A DNA stretch of 64,000 bases from Cephalopachus bancanus (taxonomy: Eukaryota; Chordata; Mammalia; Primates; Tarsiidae). The translations under genes were made by a program, and so were the position numbers. Below are positions 22,354 through 33,353 of the stretch, piece after piece (the first letter of the stretch is position 1; each line of letters starts with the position of its first letter). The DNA lies in assembly GCA_027257055.1 (NCBI GenBank), contig JAPVLO010000133.1, positions 2,542,001 to 2,606,000 of the forward strand, written 5' to 3'. The notes beneath the pieces were generated by a model that did no database searches, was not told the origin of the DNA, and saw nothing but the letters and a program-made list of their open reading frames with translations.

Positions 22354-22760
22354 AGATCTCCAGCTTTTACGATACTTATCCCAGTGGCACCCTCTAACCT
22401 CCCACCCCCTGACTTTTGGGCTTTTGGCTTCACACCAAGGATGACACCATTTGCTTTCTTGGTTATGAGGCCTTTAGAATTGGACTAAGCCCCACTACCA
22501 CTTTCCAGTCTGTAGAAGGCCTGTTATGGAACTTCTGTGTTAGGGCTTCATGGCCTCCAAGATCAAGTGAGCCAATTCTAATAAATCCGTTTTCATCCTT
22601 CTATCTATATTTTGTTGGTTCTATCACTCTGGAGAACCCTGAGTCAAATCAGATTTTGGTACAAGGAGTAGTTCTGCTGGAACAAAATTTTAAGGATGGG
22701 TTTCTTCAATTGTTGTTGGGATTTCTGAAACTGGAAATCTAATCTGATTGGTCTTAAACA

Positions 22761-25230
22761 TACTAAGAACTCTACTTCCAGAAATACAGAGCAGCGATTG
22801 TTCATGGAGTGAACTTTTTGCAGAAATATGCAAAATATCTGCTTAGAATACTCCTAATCAACCACTTGTAAGAAGCAAGGAACTTAGTGATACCCTTGAG
22901 CATTTTTGAAAAACTAAGAAATCAAATCACATTACTTCGTTGCTTCTCATATATTACATATACATAATTTATAAAAATTATATCGTTATGGAGGCCCTGT
23001 TTTAATATTTATAAAGAATGAAGTGTCAGAAATCTCCCCGACTGGTAGATTTCTAATAAAATACATATAGGAAACTTTTGAGTCAACCAAGCCAAAACTT
23101 GAAAAATTTCAGGTAAACAATTGCCTAACAAAGTTTGGGTTAGCAGCAATGAACATCAAAACAAAATATGCCAATTCTAACAAAGATTAACTCAACATAT
23201 ATTTATTAATTTATCAAAAGAATTTAATATAGGACTATATGTCTATGAGCTTTTGTGTTGTGTGGATATCCTTACCTGTAGTCTACATTATCTTACCAAC
23301 TAAGTGTTGTAAAATTATATGTGAGTTTATGTCCCTGAATATGTGAGTCAACCATTCATGGAAATTAGTGAACTCAATTCCAATTGAACTGGATGGGTAG
23401 AGCTCAGAAGGCTATGGAGAAGCTTATATGAAAAAAAGCATCACTGTGAAAACCTGACTCTTAAACACCAAACTCTTCTCTTTACTGTGCCAAATTGCAC
23501 AATCAAGAAGGTCAAAGACCACTGAGGAGTTGAAGCTAAGAATAATGTGTTTAACATGCCAGAGACATGAGACCCATCCTACACATGCCTGTTTATTGGG
23601 ATTCAACAGGCCTATTTCCCAGGCTTTGGAAATGATTGTTAAACCAAATAAATGGGGCAACTTCCTCAGGTCCCTCCTCTCTGGGAGCTTTTCTGTCCTC
23701 TTAATAAATCCTGCTTTTTTTAAAAAAATGGTGGCATATATCCTACACTACTGAATAATAGTGATTTTATATCATTTTATGAGGACATTCAAAAACTATT
23801 TCCTGGAAACAATTTAGTTACTGTAGCTCTTTGGTGAAAACTCCTTAGTCATGAACTTGTAAATCATCAAAAGTCAAATTCTAAATATGGGCAGGTTCTT
23901 ACACACTATGCTTTCTTTATATAAAGTATAATTGAAAGCAGTGTAATACTACCACTTGGCAGTATCTCAGTGGAAAACAATAAAGCAGACAGAAACCAAG
24001 ATAGCTATCTATTATTGATAAGCTTAAAGTATGTGCCAAGCTGAAATTCCAATAGAACATGGTTGTCATAATGAACAGCATTGATTTTCATCCACAGAAA
24101 TGGAGAATTCACTTACCTAACCTAGGGGAATCTCACAAATGCTTGGAAGCTAAATGCTGAATATAAGATCTGAATAACTGACTATGACATGTCTCTCAGA
24201 ATTCTGTTACCCATACTTTGTCTTTTGTCCTTCCTTTATTGTATTTCACAAGTGTTTCCTTCACCTGATACTAAAATCTCCTCCCTTTGAAATTCAGATG
24301 CTGATACTAAAAGGTTGCTTTGATTTGATTATGTCAATCATGATCATAGCCTGAATCCCAACTCTTCACTCATCTTCAGGCACTACTGGATTATAAACTG
24401 AAAAAAAAATTGACATTCTCTCTCTGCTAACCTTTAGAGATGCTCAAGGAACTATTCCTTGTTTGTGAAGCCATCTAATTGCTAATCTATAATCCTTTTA
24501 ATATGTTATGTGTTTCGGATTGATCTATTGCCAGCTGACCTAACACTGCCCATAGCTATATTAATCCTATTATTCACATCCTATTTCAGAGTATCAGTGA
24601 AACTCTTTAATGAATTCTGAAAAGCTTGCTTGCCAGATACCAATATTAAGGATGATTACACTTGTATTCATTCTCTTATTCTTAATTATAAATCTTCTGA
24701 TTGTATTAATTGTATTCAGTGGAGTTCAGTGTTTCTCTTCTCCAACGCTATCTATGGGCTGACAGTGAGTTTTTGAAAGTATCAGTTTTTATAAATGTCA
24801 TTACCATACATATTGTTTGGATCCTTTACAATGGTAAATAAATTCACAAGGTAAATGGTGTAATATATTTAGAGATTAAATTCTGTTGTAAGGTAAATAA
24901 AGTATGAGGTATGATAGAATTAAGTAGGGTTTATCAAAAGTAGATAAAATATTCTAGAAAAAGGTCTGCATTTTGAGTTCCTGATATATTCACAGTACCA
25001 TTAATCCCCTAATAGGATGGATAAATCTGTCTTGAATGATAAGACTACTTGTTAAGGAAAGTACATTTTCTATTGAATTAATCACTCCATATGAAAGTGG
25101 AAAGTATCATCAGCCTGAAAAACTATGATACCTTATCAATTTTAGTCTGATGAGTGGCTAAAAAGAAATAATTTTTTAACTGCAATGAAATGTAGTGGCA
25201 ATGACTCCTTTATTTAAAAAGAAAAACATT
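22761..25230. other. Unassigned sequence; LTR-like end possible near 23700
   Basis: No element is recognisable with confidence. The stretch 23440-23740 ends in 'cctctctgggagcttttctgtcctcttaataaatcctgc'-like sequence, which resembles the R/U5 region of a class I LTR, but no start or partner was found. The rest is AT-rich, with no exon or RNA signal. Confidence 0.4.
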
Positions 25231-25580
25231 GAGTAGATTTATAGAAAAAAAATATTGCTGTTGATGATATTATTACATTTCATGAAAGGGCAAATAGATG
25301 GCATTTTATAGTGACTGAGGGTTCTGGGCACATGTTTGGACTTGAAAGTTTGAAGCCTGTAGATAAAAAGCCAAGTATTTGTACAATGAGAATCATTTGT
25401 ACAATGAGAGGCACTGGGGATTTGGGGAAACAGTTAATGACAAATATACAAGAACTTGGGCAATATTAGATATCATTGCAATCTTTGTCTAGAGAATTTG
25501 TCATGTACAAAAGTTATAGAATTGAAAACCATCATTACCTTCTAATATATATACTTGTTCCTTTGCCAAATCATGATGAC
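25231..25580 (+). repeat. Duplicated ~350-bp segment, copy A
   Basis: From gagtagatttatagaaaa to ccaaatcatgatgac this segment aligns along its length with 26977-27320 in the same orientation; agreement by eye is about four in five bases with small indels. It contains a private duplication: atttgtacaatgaga occurs at 25377-25391 and 25395-25409 but once in copy B. No terminal repeats, poly(A) or target duplications were found. I do not recognise it as a known family. Confidence 0.8.
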
Positions 25581-26976
25581 CCATGAGCTAGAGCTAAAGA
25601 CCAAGGTCTTGCACAAAATTTTACTCTGGTTTTTCATTTAGCCCTTGGTCATCAGAAAGACCACCAGCTTAACTTGCTTCTTCCTGAGTGTTTGAGGGTG
25701 AAAAAAATAAAATACCAATAAAAATACAGAATACACAGCTAAATTAAGTGGATTTTTATGTCAAAGAATGTTTTAAAATTGCATAAGACATACTTTTTAA
25801 AAACTCCACTGCTCATCTGAAATTCAAATTTAAGTTGATATTTTGGATTTTTATTTGCTAAACCCAACAGCTCTGGAGAAAGAGCCTGAAAATTTGGAGA
25901 AAAGAATAAAGGAAATAATCTCTGCCAATACTGCTGGTACTTCTTCAGCTATGGCGGTTCCTCTTTTAAGGAAGAGTTTTCTGAAGACCTGTCTCTGAAT
26001 AATATTATTAAAACTATGCATCTTAGTGTTTCATCATTTTTGTGGACACTTGGTTTTTTCTTTCCTCCCTGACTATATTTTTTAAATTTTCACTTTGAAG
26101 CAGTATTATTTAACTCAGCCCTTTGAAACATGATTTTAAAGAAAGACTGTATATAGAAGTAAAGTAATATTGAATTAAATGAGACCTTTCTCTGTACAGG
26201 TGCAATTTTCAAAACAGCAAGAGAGAGAGACTTTTACATAGTAAAGTAAAAGCATTTAGAACTGAGACTCAAGCCAACTAAAATAAATTCACACTTCAAT
26301 TGTAACCTTCATACCCTCTAAATGCATTTTAAATAGTAGGTTGCTTTCCTTTATATAGTGTAGAACTGCATGTGATCATAAAAAAGAATGACAAATGTAT
26401 ACGCTGAGCCGGTTATGCAGGGAACATTCCAAGTCCACATGTTCCCACCTGCAGGCCCTGCTTCTTTTTCAACGTTTATCTTAAAATCAGAGCTAGGTTT
26501 TGACCAACAGTACCAAGCTCAGGTGAAGGAGGCAAGTAGGTATTTACATATACCCACATTTGTACACATGGTCCGTAGTTACTCAGCCATAGAGACTCTG
26601 ATAGAGAGTTGTGAAGCATAGTTTAACTTGGATAGAAATAGTGAGTTTTATACATTTTTATATAATCCAAGAGTTACACAAATCTCACGTTTATTGCATT
26701 GCCGTTTATTTTATTCGACAGTTTGCTAGTCCTAATTTTGGGAAAGTTCTTAATACAATGAAATTACCTTAAGTTCTGATTTCCAACTATATGTTCTCTC
26801 TTTCTTTGTCTCATTCTTTTCAAGATTTTTCACTTTCCTTACAGTTTTAATTCAAATCATTTCCCAACTGTCTATCATAATAGTAACTATTATTTTTTTC
26901 ATAGTTTTCATTATTATAATTTTATCTTCTAACAAACCTTATTAGTAGTGAAAATAAGGCACCTTTATTAAAAAAT
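25581..26976. other. Unassigned sequence between the duplicated segments
   Basis: No repeat recognised. Frames of up to 77 codons (26388-26621) show no recognisable domain. A short (GA)n run lies at 26219-26230. Confidence 0.45.
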
Positions 26977-27320
26977 TAAGTAGATTTATAGAAAACAATA
27001 TTGTTGATGATATTATTGCTTTTCATAAAAGAGCAAATAGGTGGTATTTTATCGTGACTAAGGGTTTTGGGCACGTGTTTGGATTTGGAGTTTGAAGCCT
27101 GCAGAAAAAAAGCAAGTATTTGTACAATGAGAGCCAAGTCAGTACCAAGAAGCTATTGATTTTGGAAAACAGTTAATAACAAATATACAGGAACTTGGGC
27201 AATATTGGATATCATTGCAACCTTTGTCTAGAGAATCTGTCATGTAGAAAAAGTTCTAGAATCTAAAGCCATCATTACACTCTAATGTCTATGCTTGCCC
27301 GCTTGCCAAATCATGATGGC
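26977..27320 (+). repeat. Duplicated ~350-bp segment, copy B
   Basis: Runs from aagtagatttatagaaaac to ccaaatcatgatggc and aligns with copy A at 25231. Shared blocks include gtttgaagcctg, gtatttgtacaatgagag, aacttgggcaatatt, atatcattgcaa and tttgtctagagaat. The middle part (27130-27165) differs from copy A. Confidence 0.8.
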
Positions 27321-27729
27321 AATTAAATTCTGTAAAGTTTATAGCATTCTCCAATTTACTCACAAATTTTCAAAATGTAAATAACATTTTTATAGAGATT
27401 TAAAGACAAAGATCAAATATTTTCTTGGCAATGAAACCAGTGCATATCTTGAAGACTCTTCTGAAAGCTTAACAGTTTTTGTATATTGAAACAGGAAACA
27501 AAACAAGATAGATTCAATGTAAAAGGCCAAGAGACAAATATGCCAGCCCTATCCATTTCCTTTATATTATTAAAAAGTCAGCACAGACCAAGACACAAAA
27601 GAAAATTAACACTAAATCTGTTTTCTGGTACATACAAAAAAAAACACCAAAAAACAAATGATTACATAATTTAAAGTAGTTTTTCCAAATATAATGGGTT
27701 TATAATTCCAAGAATAAAACATTTTTCAT

Positions 27730-29050
27730 TGCTTTAATTGCTGTTTTTCAATTTTTTGATGGAGAAAAATATGCATATAAATTCATATGCATGGATCTTA
27801 ATTCTGCTACTCTGAGTTTTGATTTGTGAATACACTGTTATAACAACCACTTCAAGTTAAATGCATATTTCTATCACCCCAGAAAATATCCTGTGTTCCC
27901 TTCTGATCAACTTCCAAACTCAAATAGATAATCTTTGTTCTGAATTCTGTTAAAAATAGATTGATGTTGCCTATTGTTGGAATTCATATAAATTAACTCA
28001 TTTGGTGTGTACTATTTTCTCTCTGGCTTCTCTCAACCTACACTATGTTCCTGAAATTCACCCATGTCAAATTAGATCATTGATACTAATGTCTCCTATT
28101 TACTGGCCTATTCTTTTGTAATCTTAAATTTGTTAAGTGTATCCATCAACCTTTCATTTTGGAAATTGTAGCTTTTAGTTTAAGAATTTTCATTGTTATA
28201 GTTTTTATTCTATTCTTCTTGTATGACCCTCATATTTACTCATTGTGATTATCCTTTCTTTTTAGTTCTTCAATGTTGTTATAATATGTACTTTGACTTT
28301 TTTTACACTAGTTCTAACACTTTGATCACCTTGTAGTCTGATTCCACTGGCTATTTTTTCACTTGACCTTGAGTTACTCTTTCCCATGTCTTTGCATGAG
28401 ATATGGATTTATTTTCAGTTCTTTATTGTATACTAGACACTGTAGCTCATACACTGTAGGAATTTTGGATTCTTATCTTTCTCTGAATATAGATTTTTCT
28501 TCTGGGAATGAGTTCAATTAATGACTGATCTTCTTTTTATACTTTTTTTTTTTTGAGTTGGAGTCTCACTCTGTCGCCCAGACTGGAGTGCAGTGGCCGC
28601 TCCCGGCCACCGCAGCCTCGACCTGCCGGGCTCCGGCGATCCTTCCGCCTCAGCCTTCCAAGTAGCTGGAATTACAGGCATGCGCTACCATGCCCGGCTG
28701 ATTTTTTGATTTATTGTAGAGATGAGGTCTCACTGCCCAGGTGGATCTCAAACCCGCGGGCTCAGGCAATCCACTCACCTCAGTCCCCCAAAGGCGCGGG
28801 ATTACAGGCTGAGCCACCAAGCCCGGCCCTTTTATACTTTTTAAAGAAAATATCTGTTTTGGTTTTACTTTTAATCTCAGGGCAAAATTTTTAGTCCTGA
28901 ACTTTAGTCACTAGTCCTAAAGTGTGGCCATTCTTGGGTTTCAGTTGAAAACTCAAGATATTTATTGTCAAATATCTCAAATATGGGATAATTCAAATGA
29001 CAAATTCTGTCTATTTTAGAATGAAAGGATTCTCAAATCTATGCTCAGAT
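27730..29050 (-). repeat. Old L1 (L1M/HAL1-type) sequence, antisense
   Basis: At 27830-28090 the order 'aacaaccacttcaagtt', 'tatcaccccagaaaat', 'ttgatgttgcctattgttggaattcatataaatt', 'ctctctggcttctctcaacc' is the antisense 3' UTR of old L1. At 28140-28534 and 28843-29050, blocks such as 'tgtatgaccctcatatttactc' and 'catgtctttgcatgagatatgg' belong to a related old L1 or HAL1 copy. An Alu (28548-28829) divides it. Whether it is one element or two could not be decided. Confidence 0.55.
28548..28829 (-). mobile_element. Alu SINE, derived GC-rich subfamily, well preserved
   Basis: Complete dimer with the perfect hairpin (plus strand gtggccgctcccggccac, 28594-28611). Flanked by ttttatacttttt at 28535-28547 and 28830-28842. 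The left arm lacks 'aactt'. It has many intact CpG sites (for example gcgcggga near 28794), suggesting a young insertion. Confidence 0.93.
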
Positions 29051-30990
29051 TTCATCTATTCAACTATTGTTTTTCTTAGACTTGTGTAGTCCTCTCTGCG
29101 TGTGAGTAGAGTCTGAGGAGAGGGTATCACAAATGCTTGGGCTTCCCCTCTGTGACACCTTCCTTTAGTAAATTATCTCTCTCAATTGCTTGCTGCTTTT
29201 GCAAACCTGAAGTTCATACCTTGATATCTCAAGCTTTTTGCTTGAGCTCCATCTGGCCCATGCCATATATTATTGGGAACGCTCTTAGTGAGAAAGTCAT
29301 TTAAGCATGAATCTCACCCAAGGGAGGTTCCTCCTTTCAAGGTTCAAGAAGAACCCCTCCAGTTTCTTCTTTTTTTAGTCACATTTTCATGCCTTCAAAT
29401 ATACATTTTTATATTTTTTTGCCAGAGATTATAGTTGTTATCTCTAGGAGGAAACATGGAATTAAAAAGTCGTTTTCTATTTCTAGAACCAAAACTTCAA
29501 ATGAACTCTTTTTTAATGAATTAAATTTGCTTTTAACTGTCTCTTTTGTATCAGTCATTATGATAGGTCATGAGGTTGTAGAGATGAACCAGACACAATA
29601 CCTTATTTGATGAAGAAAACACATGAGACTTTATGAAATGCAGATTTATAATCAGAGATACATATAAGTTGATGATAACTCAATTTGGAACAGCATATTA
29701 TAGCACTGACTAAAATTTTACTAATTGTCTTTTAACCACAGCATTTACTTTTATATAACATTGATAACAAAATCGCATCAGATACATAGTCACTATTTAG
29801 ATTGCTCTTACTCTTGCTTTTATACAATATAAGTATTCATGTGGGTATAACACAAAAGATAGAATCCAAGAAAATTTCAAAACTACATACTTGAGTTTGT
29901 TGCATAAATACTGAAAGTGATCTAATCATAAAATATTTAATGTGCTTTAGGGAGATATTTGAAAATTTAGAAACAAAACTTGGTTTGTTTTTATTAGAAT
30001 ACATCCCACATTATCTCAGGCAGCTACCCAATGTAAGCTCCATAGTGTGGTTGTTCAGTGGCTTGTTCAGCATCCAGTTAGCCATAGCTACACCCTCTCC
30101 AAAAAGATCTAGACCTCACACCTGGGGGACAGAAGTTCTTTTCCAGATGTGTCTCTGCCTTGAACATTCTGTCTTAGCCCTGGAGATAGTAGTTGCATTT
30201 TTTATTATATTCTTCAGAGTTTTCTTGGCTTCTCAATAACCTATTCCCTGTTGCAAATAATTATTTTAAACTTTCTCTGTTCAAAGTACTATGTGGCTCT
30301 ATCTCCTGATTTGGCCTTGACTATTACAGTGAAATTAAAAGCCATGAATGTAGAAGAAACAGAGGATGTGTTATAAGAAAAAGGTCCAATGGGCCAGCAT
30401 TTAGGAGTTGAGCTGAAAAGAAAGACTAAGAAATGGGTCTTTGAATAGGTAACAAGACAGGAGAAAATACCAAGTGGAAATGGAAATGTAAGTGAAGAAA
30501 ATGTTTCAAGGGCAAAGAGTGATCAGTTACATCAATGCAAATGATTAAGTTGAGTAAGATATGGGCAGAGAATTAACCATTCCATTGCAAAATGTGAATC
30601 ATTGTGACCTTGACAATAGTAATTTCCATGACTGCTTAGAGAGAAAGGCAGATATGCACAGGTTTAAGAGAGAACAAGAAAAAGAAAAAAAAAAAGAATT
30701 GATTAGATAAAAGTCATAGATAAATTGTTGGAGGACATTTTAATTAAGGGAATTATTGTAATGTAGTATAAGGTGGAAGGAAGATTCTTTATAATCTAAA
30801 GAAGAGTGTTGCAATTGTTATTGTGTATGATAGGAGAAGTAACATGTTTCATTACTAATGTGAATAATCATTTAGATGGAAAATTAATGATGCAAGAAAA
30901 AGAGGCAAGAATTATTTTCCCAAATAATTTAGTTAAGATTTGAGATTATTAGTAATGATCATCCAATAAATTAAAGGTACACTTAGAATT
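29051..30990. other. Unassigned, with possible LTR end (30000-30345) and ancient repeat (30345-30700)
   Basis: The piece ending 'ctctatctcctgatttggccttgactattaca' (30296-30327) resembles the 3' end of an ERVL-type LTR but its start is unclear. The next 350 bp ('gcaaagagtgatcagttacatc', 'cattgtgaccttgacaatag') resembles a common ancient mammalian repeat of unrecalled name. The 99-codon frame at 29940 has no recognisable domain and overlaps the LTR-like part. Confidence 0.35.
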
Positions 30991-31000
30991 AGAACTCAAG
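30991..31000. repeat. Target-site duplication, left, of the plus-strand L1
   Basis: agaactcaag, repeated exactly at 37392-37401 after the poly(A) tail. Confidence 0.85.
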
Positions 31001-32484
31001 GACCAGCAGTTTAAGATGGCGACCGGGCAACCCGGCGTCCGAAGCTCTCTGCAAGGGAGATATGCAGTGGGTCTCTGACTCTCTCCCCAGAGGGCTGGGG
31101 ACCCCAGCATTGCAGCCTGCTTTTCAGACAGAGCTCGGCCATCGCCACCGCCGGAACATCGCAACAACTGGACAGTTTTACTGCATTGCACTGTCCCGCC
31201 GCCGCTGCAGCCCCTCCCCCCGCTGGCGCTCCCATCGCCGCCGCCGTGACCTCTGGGACGGGTAGCTCATCACAACCCGGCCCGAGGAGATCCACACCAA
31301 ACCGCTTCAAGGAAGATCTGCTGGAATCGCTACTACCTCTCCTGTGCCCGAGACTGCCCTGCCCCGCGGGTGGGGTTCCTGTTCCCTGCTCGGGGCAGGC
31401 AGCCATCTTGTTCCTGTTCGGCCCCACCCCCTGGGACGAGCGATGAGATAGCACCCCCTGCTGGCGATTCAAGGTAACAACACCGAAATGGGGAAACAAG
31501 CTTGAAAAAGACATAGAACAAATTCTGAACTGTGGTTAATCTGAACTGTTTTCACGCAGATAAGGGGAACTGACCCTAACTGCAAATAATTTACCAGCTT
31601 GATAAGAAAACTAGAAATCAGACCTGAAAGGACATTGGATTTAAAATGAAATGTTCAGAGTGTGCTTCATTGATTTATTAGTTTAATGACTTAATTCTAT
31701 TCCTACTGCATTATTCCCTATTTTTATCTTTCCTTTTCCTTTTTTCTTTTTTTCTGTCTGGAAAAGTCTTTGTATAGGGGAAACAGCACACTAATAAGGT
31801 GGTTGGATAGTGGTATGTTAGCATCACTGTATGTTTTTTTTTGTTTTATGAGAGTTGGTTCGACTGCAGTGTGGTCTATTGTTTTTATCTGTTTTAGTAT
31901 AGGTCTCTCTCTATTTGTTGGCCCCTCGTTTGTTTCCCCCCCTTTCCTCTATCTCTCCCCCCCTTTCAACCCCCTATCTGCTCCCTTTTCCCCCCCCTAA
32001 CCACATTTTTTTCAGGGAGTCCTCAACCCCCGCATGGACAGATTCCGGGGAGTAGGAAGTGGGTTCCAATTATCCACTGCCTGCAGCAAATAAGGACCTG
32101 CAGAAGATTTTGAATCACAGTCTCCCCCTTTAAATAATCTAAAACTGCAAAAAAGGGCCACCTCCAATACAGTGCAACTTCAGAATTGAACAAAGTAAGA
32201 GGACATAATAAAAATAGGAGATTGAAAAAAAGAAGTAAAACCAATCCCTTTACCCTGAAAACAGAATTAAAGAAGACGGTGACGTGGAGGGAAGGAAAAA
32301 GTAGGGAAGGGAAAAAAACCCCAAAATGAAGAAAAACCCAAAAAAAGAATATAGGTCTTACACAGACCCCCGGGAGATAGACAATGAGAAAACAGATTTG
32401 GGAAAACAGACAATGAAGGTCCCCAGAATGAGGCTACATGCAACAAACCCGACATCAAGACATTAATGGAGAGAATTTAAAAAA
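31001..32484 (+). promoter_or_regulatory. L1 5' UTR with YY1-like start site and GC-rich promoter region
   Basis: TAAGATGGCG lies at 31012-31021, about 11 bp from the element's first base, where human L1 has its YY1 site. The part 31020-31450 is the most GC- and CpG-rich stretch of the window (for example ccgccgccgctgcagcccc near 31197) and would be the internal promoter. From about 31680 to 32000 it is pyrimidine-rich (long ctttt and cccct runs), followed by an A-rich part before ORF1. It carries an antisense open frame (31011-31514). Confidence 0.75.
31011..31514 (-). CDS. Antisense 167-codon open frame in the L1 5' UTR (ORF0-like position)
   Basis: An uninterrupted frame of 167 codons runs on the antisense strand from the ATG at 31514 to the stop ending at 31011, covering almost the first 500 bp of the L1. 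The product would be rich in Gly, Ala, Ser and Pro, with an AGGGAAAAAGQ stretch and several Cys; no known domain is seen. Human L1 carries a short antisense frame, ORF0 (about 70 codons), in the same relative location. I see no basis for sequence homology with it, and the GC-rich composition lowers the chance of stop codons, so this may be a composition effect. Coding status is unproven. Confidence 0.25.
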   Translation of the reverse strand: MSFSSLFPHFGVVTLNRQQGVLSHRSSQGVGPNRNKMAACPEQGTGTPPAGQGSLGHRRGSSDSSRSSLKRFGVDLLGPGCDELPVPEVTAAAMGAPAGGGAAAAAGQCNAVKLSSCCDVPAVAMAELCLKSRLQCWGPQPSGERVRDPLHISLAESFGRRVARSPS

Positions 32485-33282
32485 TTGAAGAGAGACAAGA
32501 GGAAAATAGGAAGGAGTGTTGTCAGAAATGACAGTAGTAAAGAATACTGTGATGGAAATGAACAACAGATAATAAGCATGGAAAGCAGAATCAGCCAATC
32601 AGAAGAAAGAATCTCAGAGCTCGAAGACCAAAAAACAGAACTAACCCAAAATGTCAAAAACATAGAAAAGAAGCTCAAAAGACAGAACAAAATGCAAGAG
32701 TGAATGATCACTTCAAGAGACCAAACCTAAGAATAATTGGGCTTCCTGAGGCAGAAAGGGAAACAGAAGCCACACTGGAACAAACATTTCATGAAATCAT
32801 TCAAGAAAACTTCCCTCATCTCATTAAGGATGAAAAAAATTCAAACACAAGAGATTCAGAGAACCCCTGCAAGACAACAGACGAGAAGACCAACTCCCAG
32901 ACACATAATAATTCACCTAAACAAAGTAGCGATGAAAGGAAAAATCCTAAAGGCAGCAAGAGAAAAAGGCCAGACTGCCTACCAGGGAAAACCAATTAGA
33001 ATAGCAGCAGATTTATCCACAGAAACCCTTCAGGCCAGGAGAGCCTGGAGCCCTATCCTCAAAGTTCTAAAAGAGAAACAATTTCAACCAAGAATAAACT
33101 ACCCAGCCAAACTAAGCTTCATTAGTGAGGGAGAATTGAAATCTTTTCCAGACATCCAAGCCCTAAGAACCTACGCCGCCACCAGACCACCTCTACAAGA
33201 AACACTTAAGAAAGTACTGAACACAGAAGAAAAAGAAAAAAGAACAACAGCATTCTTCACAAGAGTACAGGCAAAAGATTAA
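32485..33282 (+). pseudogene. L1 ORF1 (RNA-binding chaperone), broken
   Basis: The first frame (32485-32703) gives a coiled-coil segment with heptad-like SQSEERISELEDQKTELTQN and stops at tga 32701-32703, just before the RNA-recognition domain. The next frame opens with FKRPNLRIIGLPEAE and runs to the A run near 32835-32841, where a frameshift occurs. The last frame carries IQRTPARQQTRRPTPRH, the AAREKGQTAYQGKPIR block and the C-terminal domain (ETLQARRAWSPI, YPAKLSFISEGE) to a stop at 33280-33282. The coding start upstream of 32485 could not be fixed. With a stop and a frameshift this copy cannot make a full-length protein. Confidence 0.9.
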
Positions 33283-33353
33283 AAACACACATGAACCAAC
33301 TCCAAAACCAAAGAAAGACAACAAATAAACAGGAACAACTCTGTAAGAACCTT

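Larger units (their letters stand above)
21296..22760 (+). mobile_element. ERVL-type 5' LTR and start of internal region, interrupted
   Basis: Ancient endogenous retroviral sequence. The LTR starts tgtgatggctacttttgggtgtcaac and ends near 22651 after 'cactctggagaaccctgag'; its order of blocks ('ccaatgagctgtgggcccagatggagcaaaaagg' near 21570, 'ctaataaatccgttttc' near 22578) fits an MLT2-like ERVL LTR from memory. After the LTR, 'agattttggtacaaggagtag' corresponds to the primer-binding area and the first internal bases, traceable to about 22760. No open viral frame and no 3' LTR was found, so it is a degraded remnant. A large Alu complex sits in the LTR (21690-22353). A perfect 21-bp tandem duplication is at 21473-21514. 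Confidence 0.7.

Noticed and set aside
21658..22488. 276-codon open frame through the Alu complex
   Set aside because: Alu sequence read backwards commonly gives long frames with LSPRLECSG/NYRHALP-type peptides. This is a known artefact of Alu translation.
23440..23740. Possible class I endogenous retroviral LTR
   Set aside because: Only the end resembles R/U5 sequence. No start, partner LTR or target duplication was seen, so it is mentioned only as a possibility.
28553..28894. 113-codon Alu-derived frame
   Set aside because: Same artefact: antisense Alu translation.
29940..30239. 99-codon open frame on the plus strand
   Set aside because: No recognisable domain, no splice or promoter context, and it overlaps LTR-like sequence. 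Frames of this size occur by chance in 64 kb.
31020..31450. GC- and CpG-rich island as the promoter of a cellular gene
   Set aside because: It lies entirely within the L1 5' UTR between the element's target duplications, so it is the L1 promoter. No downstream cellular exon was found.
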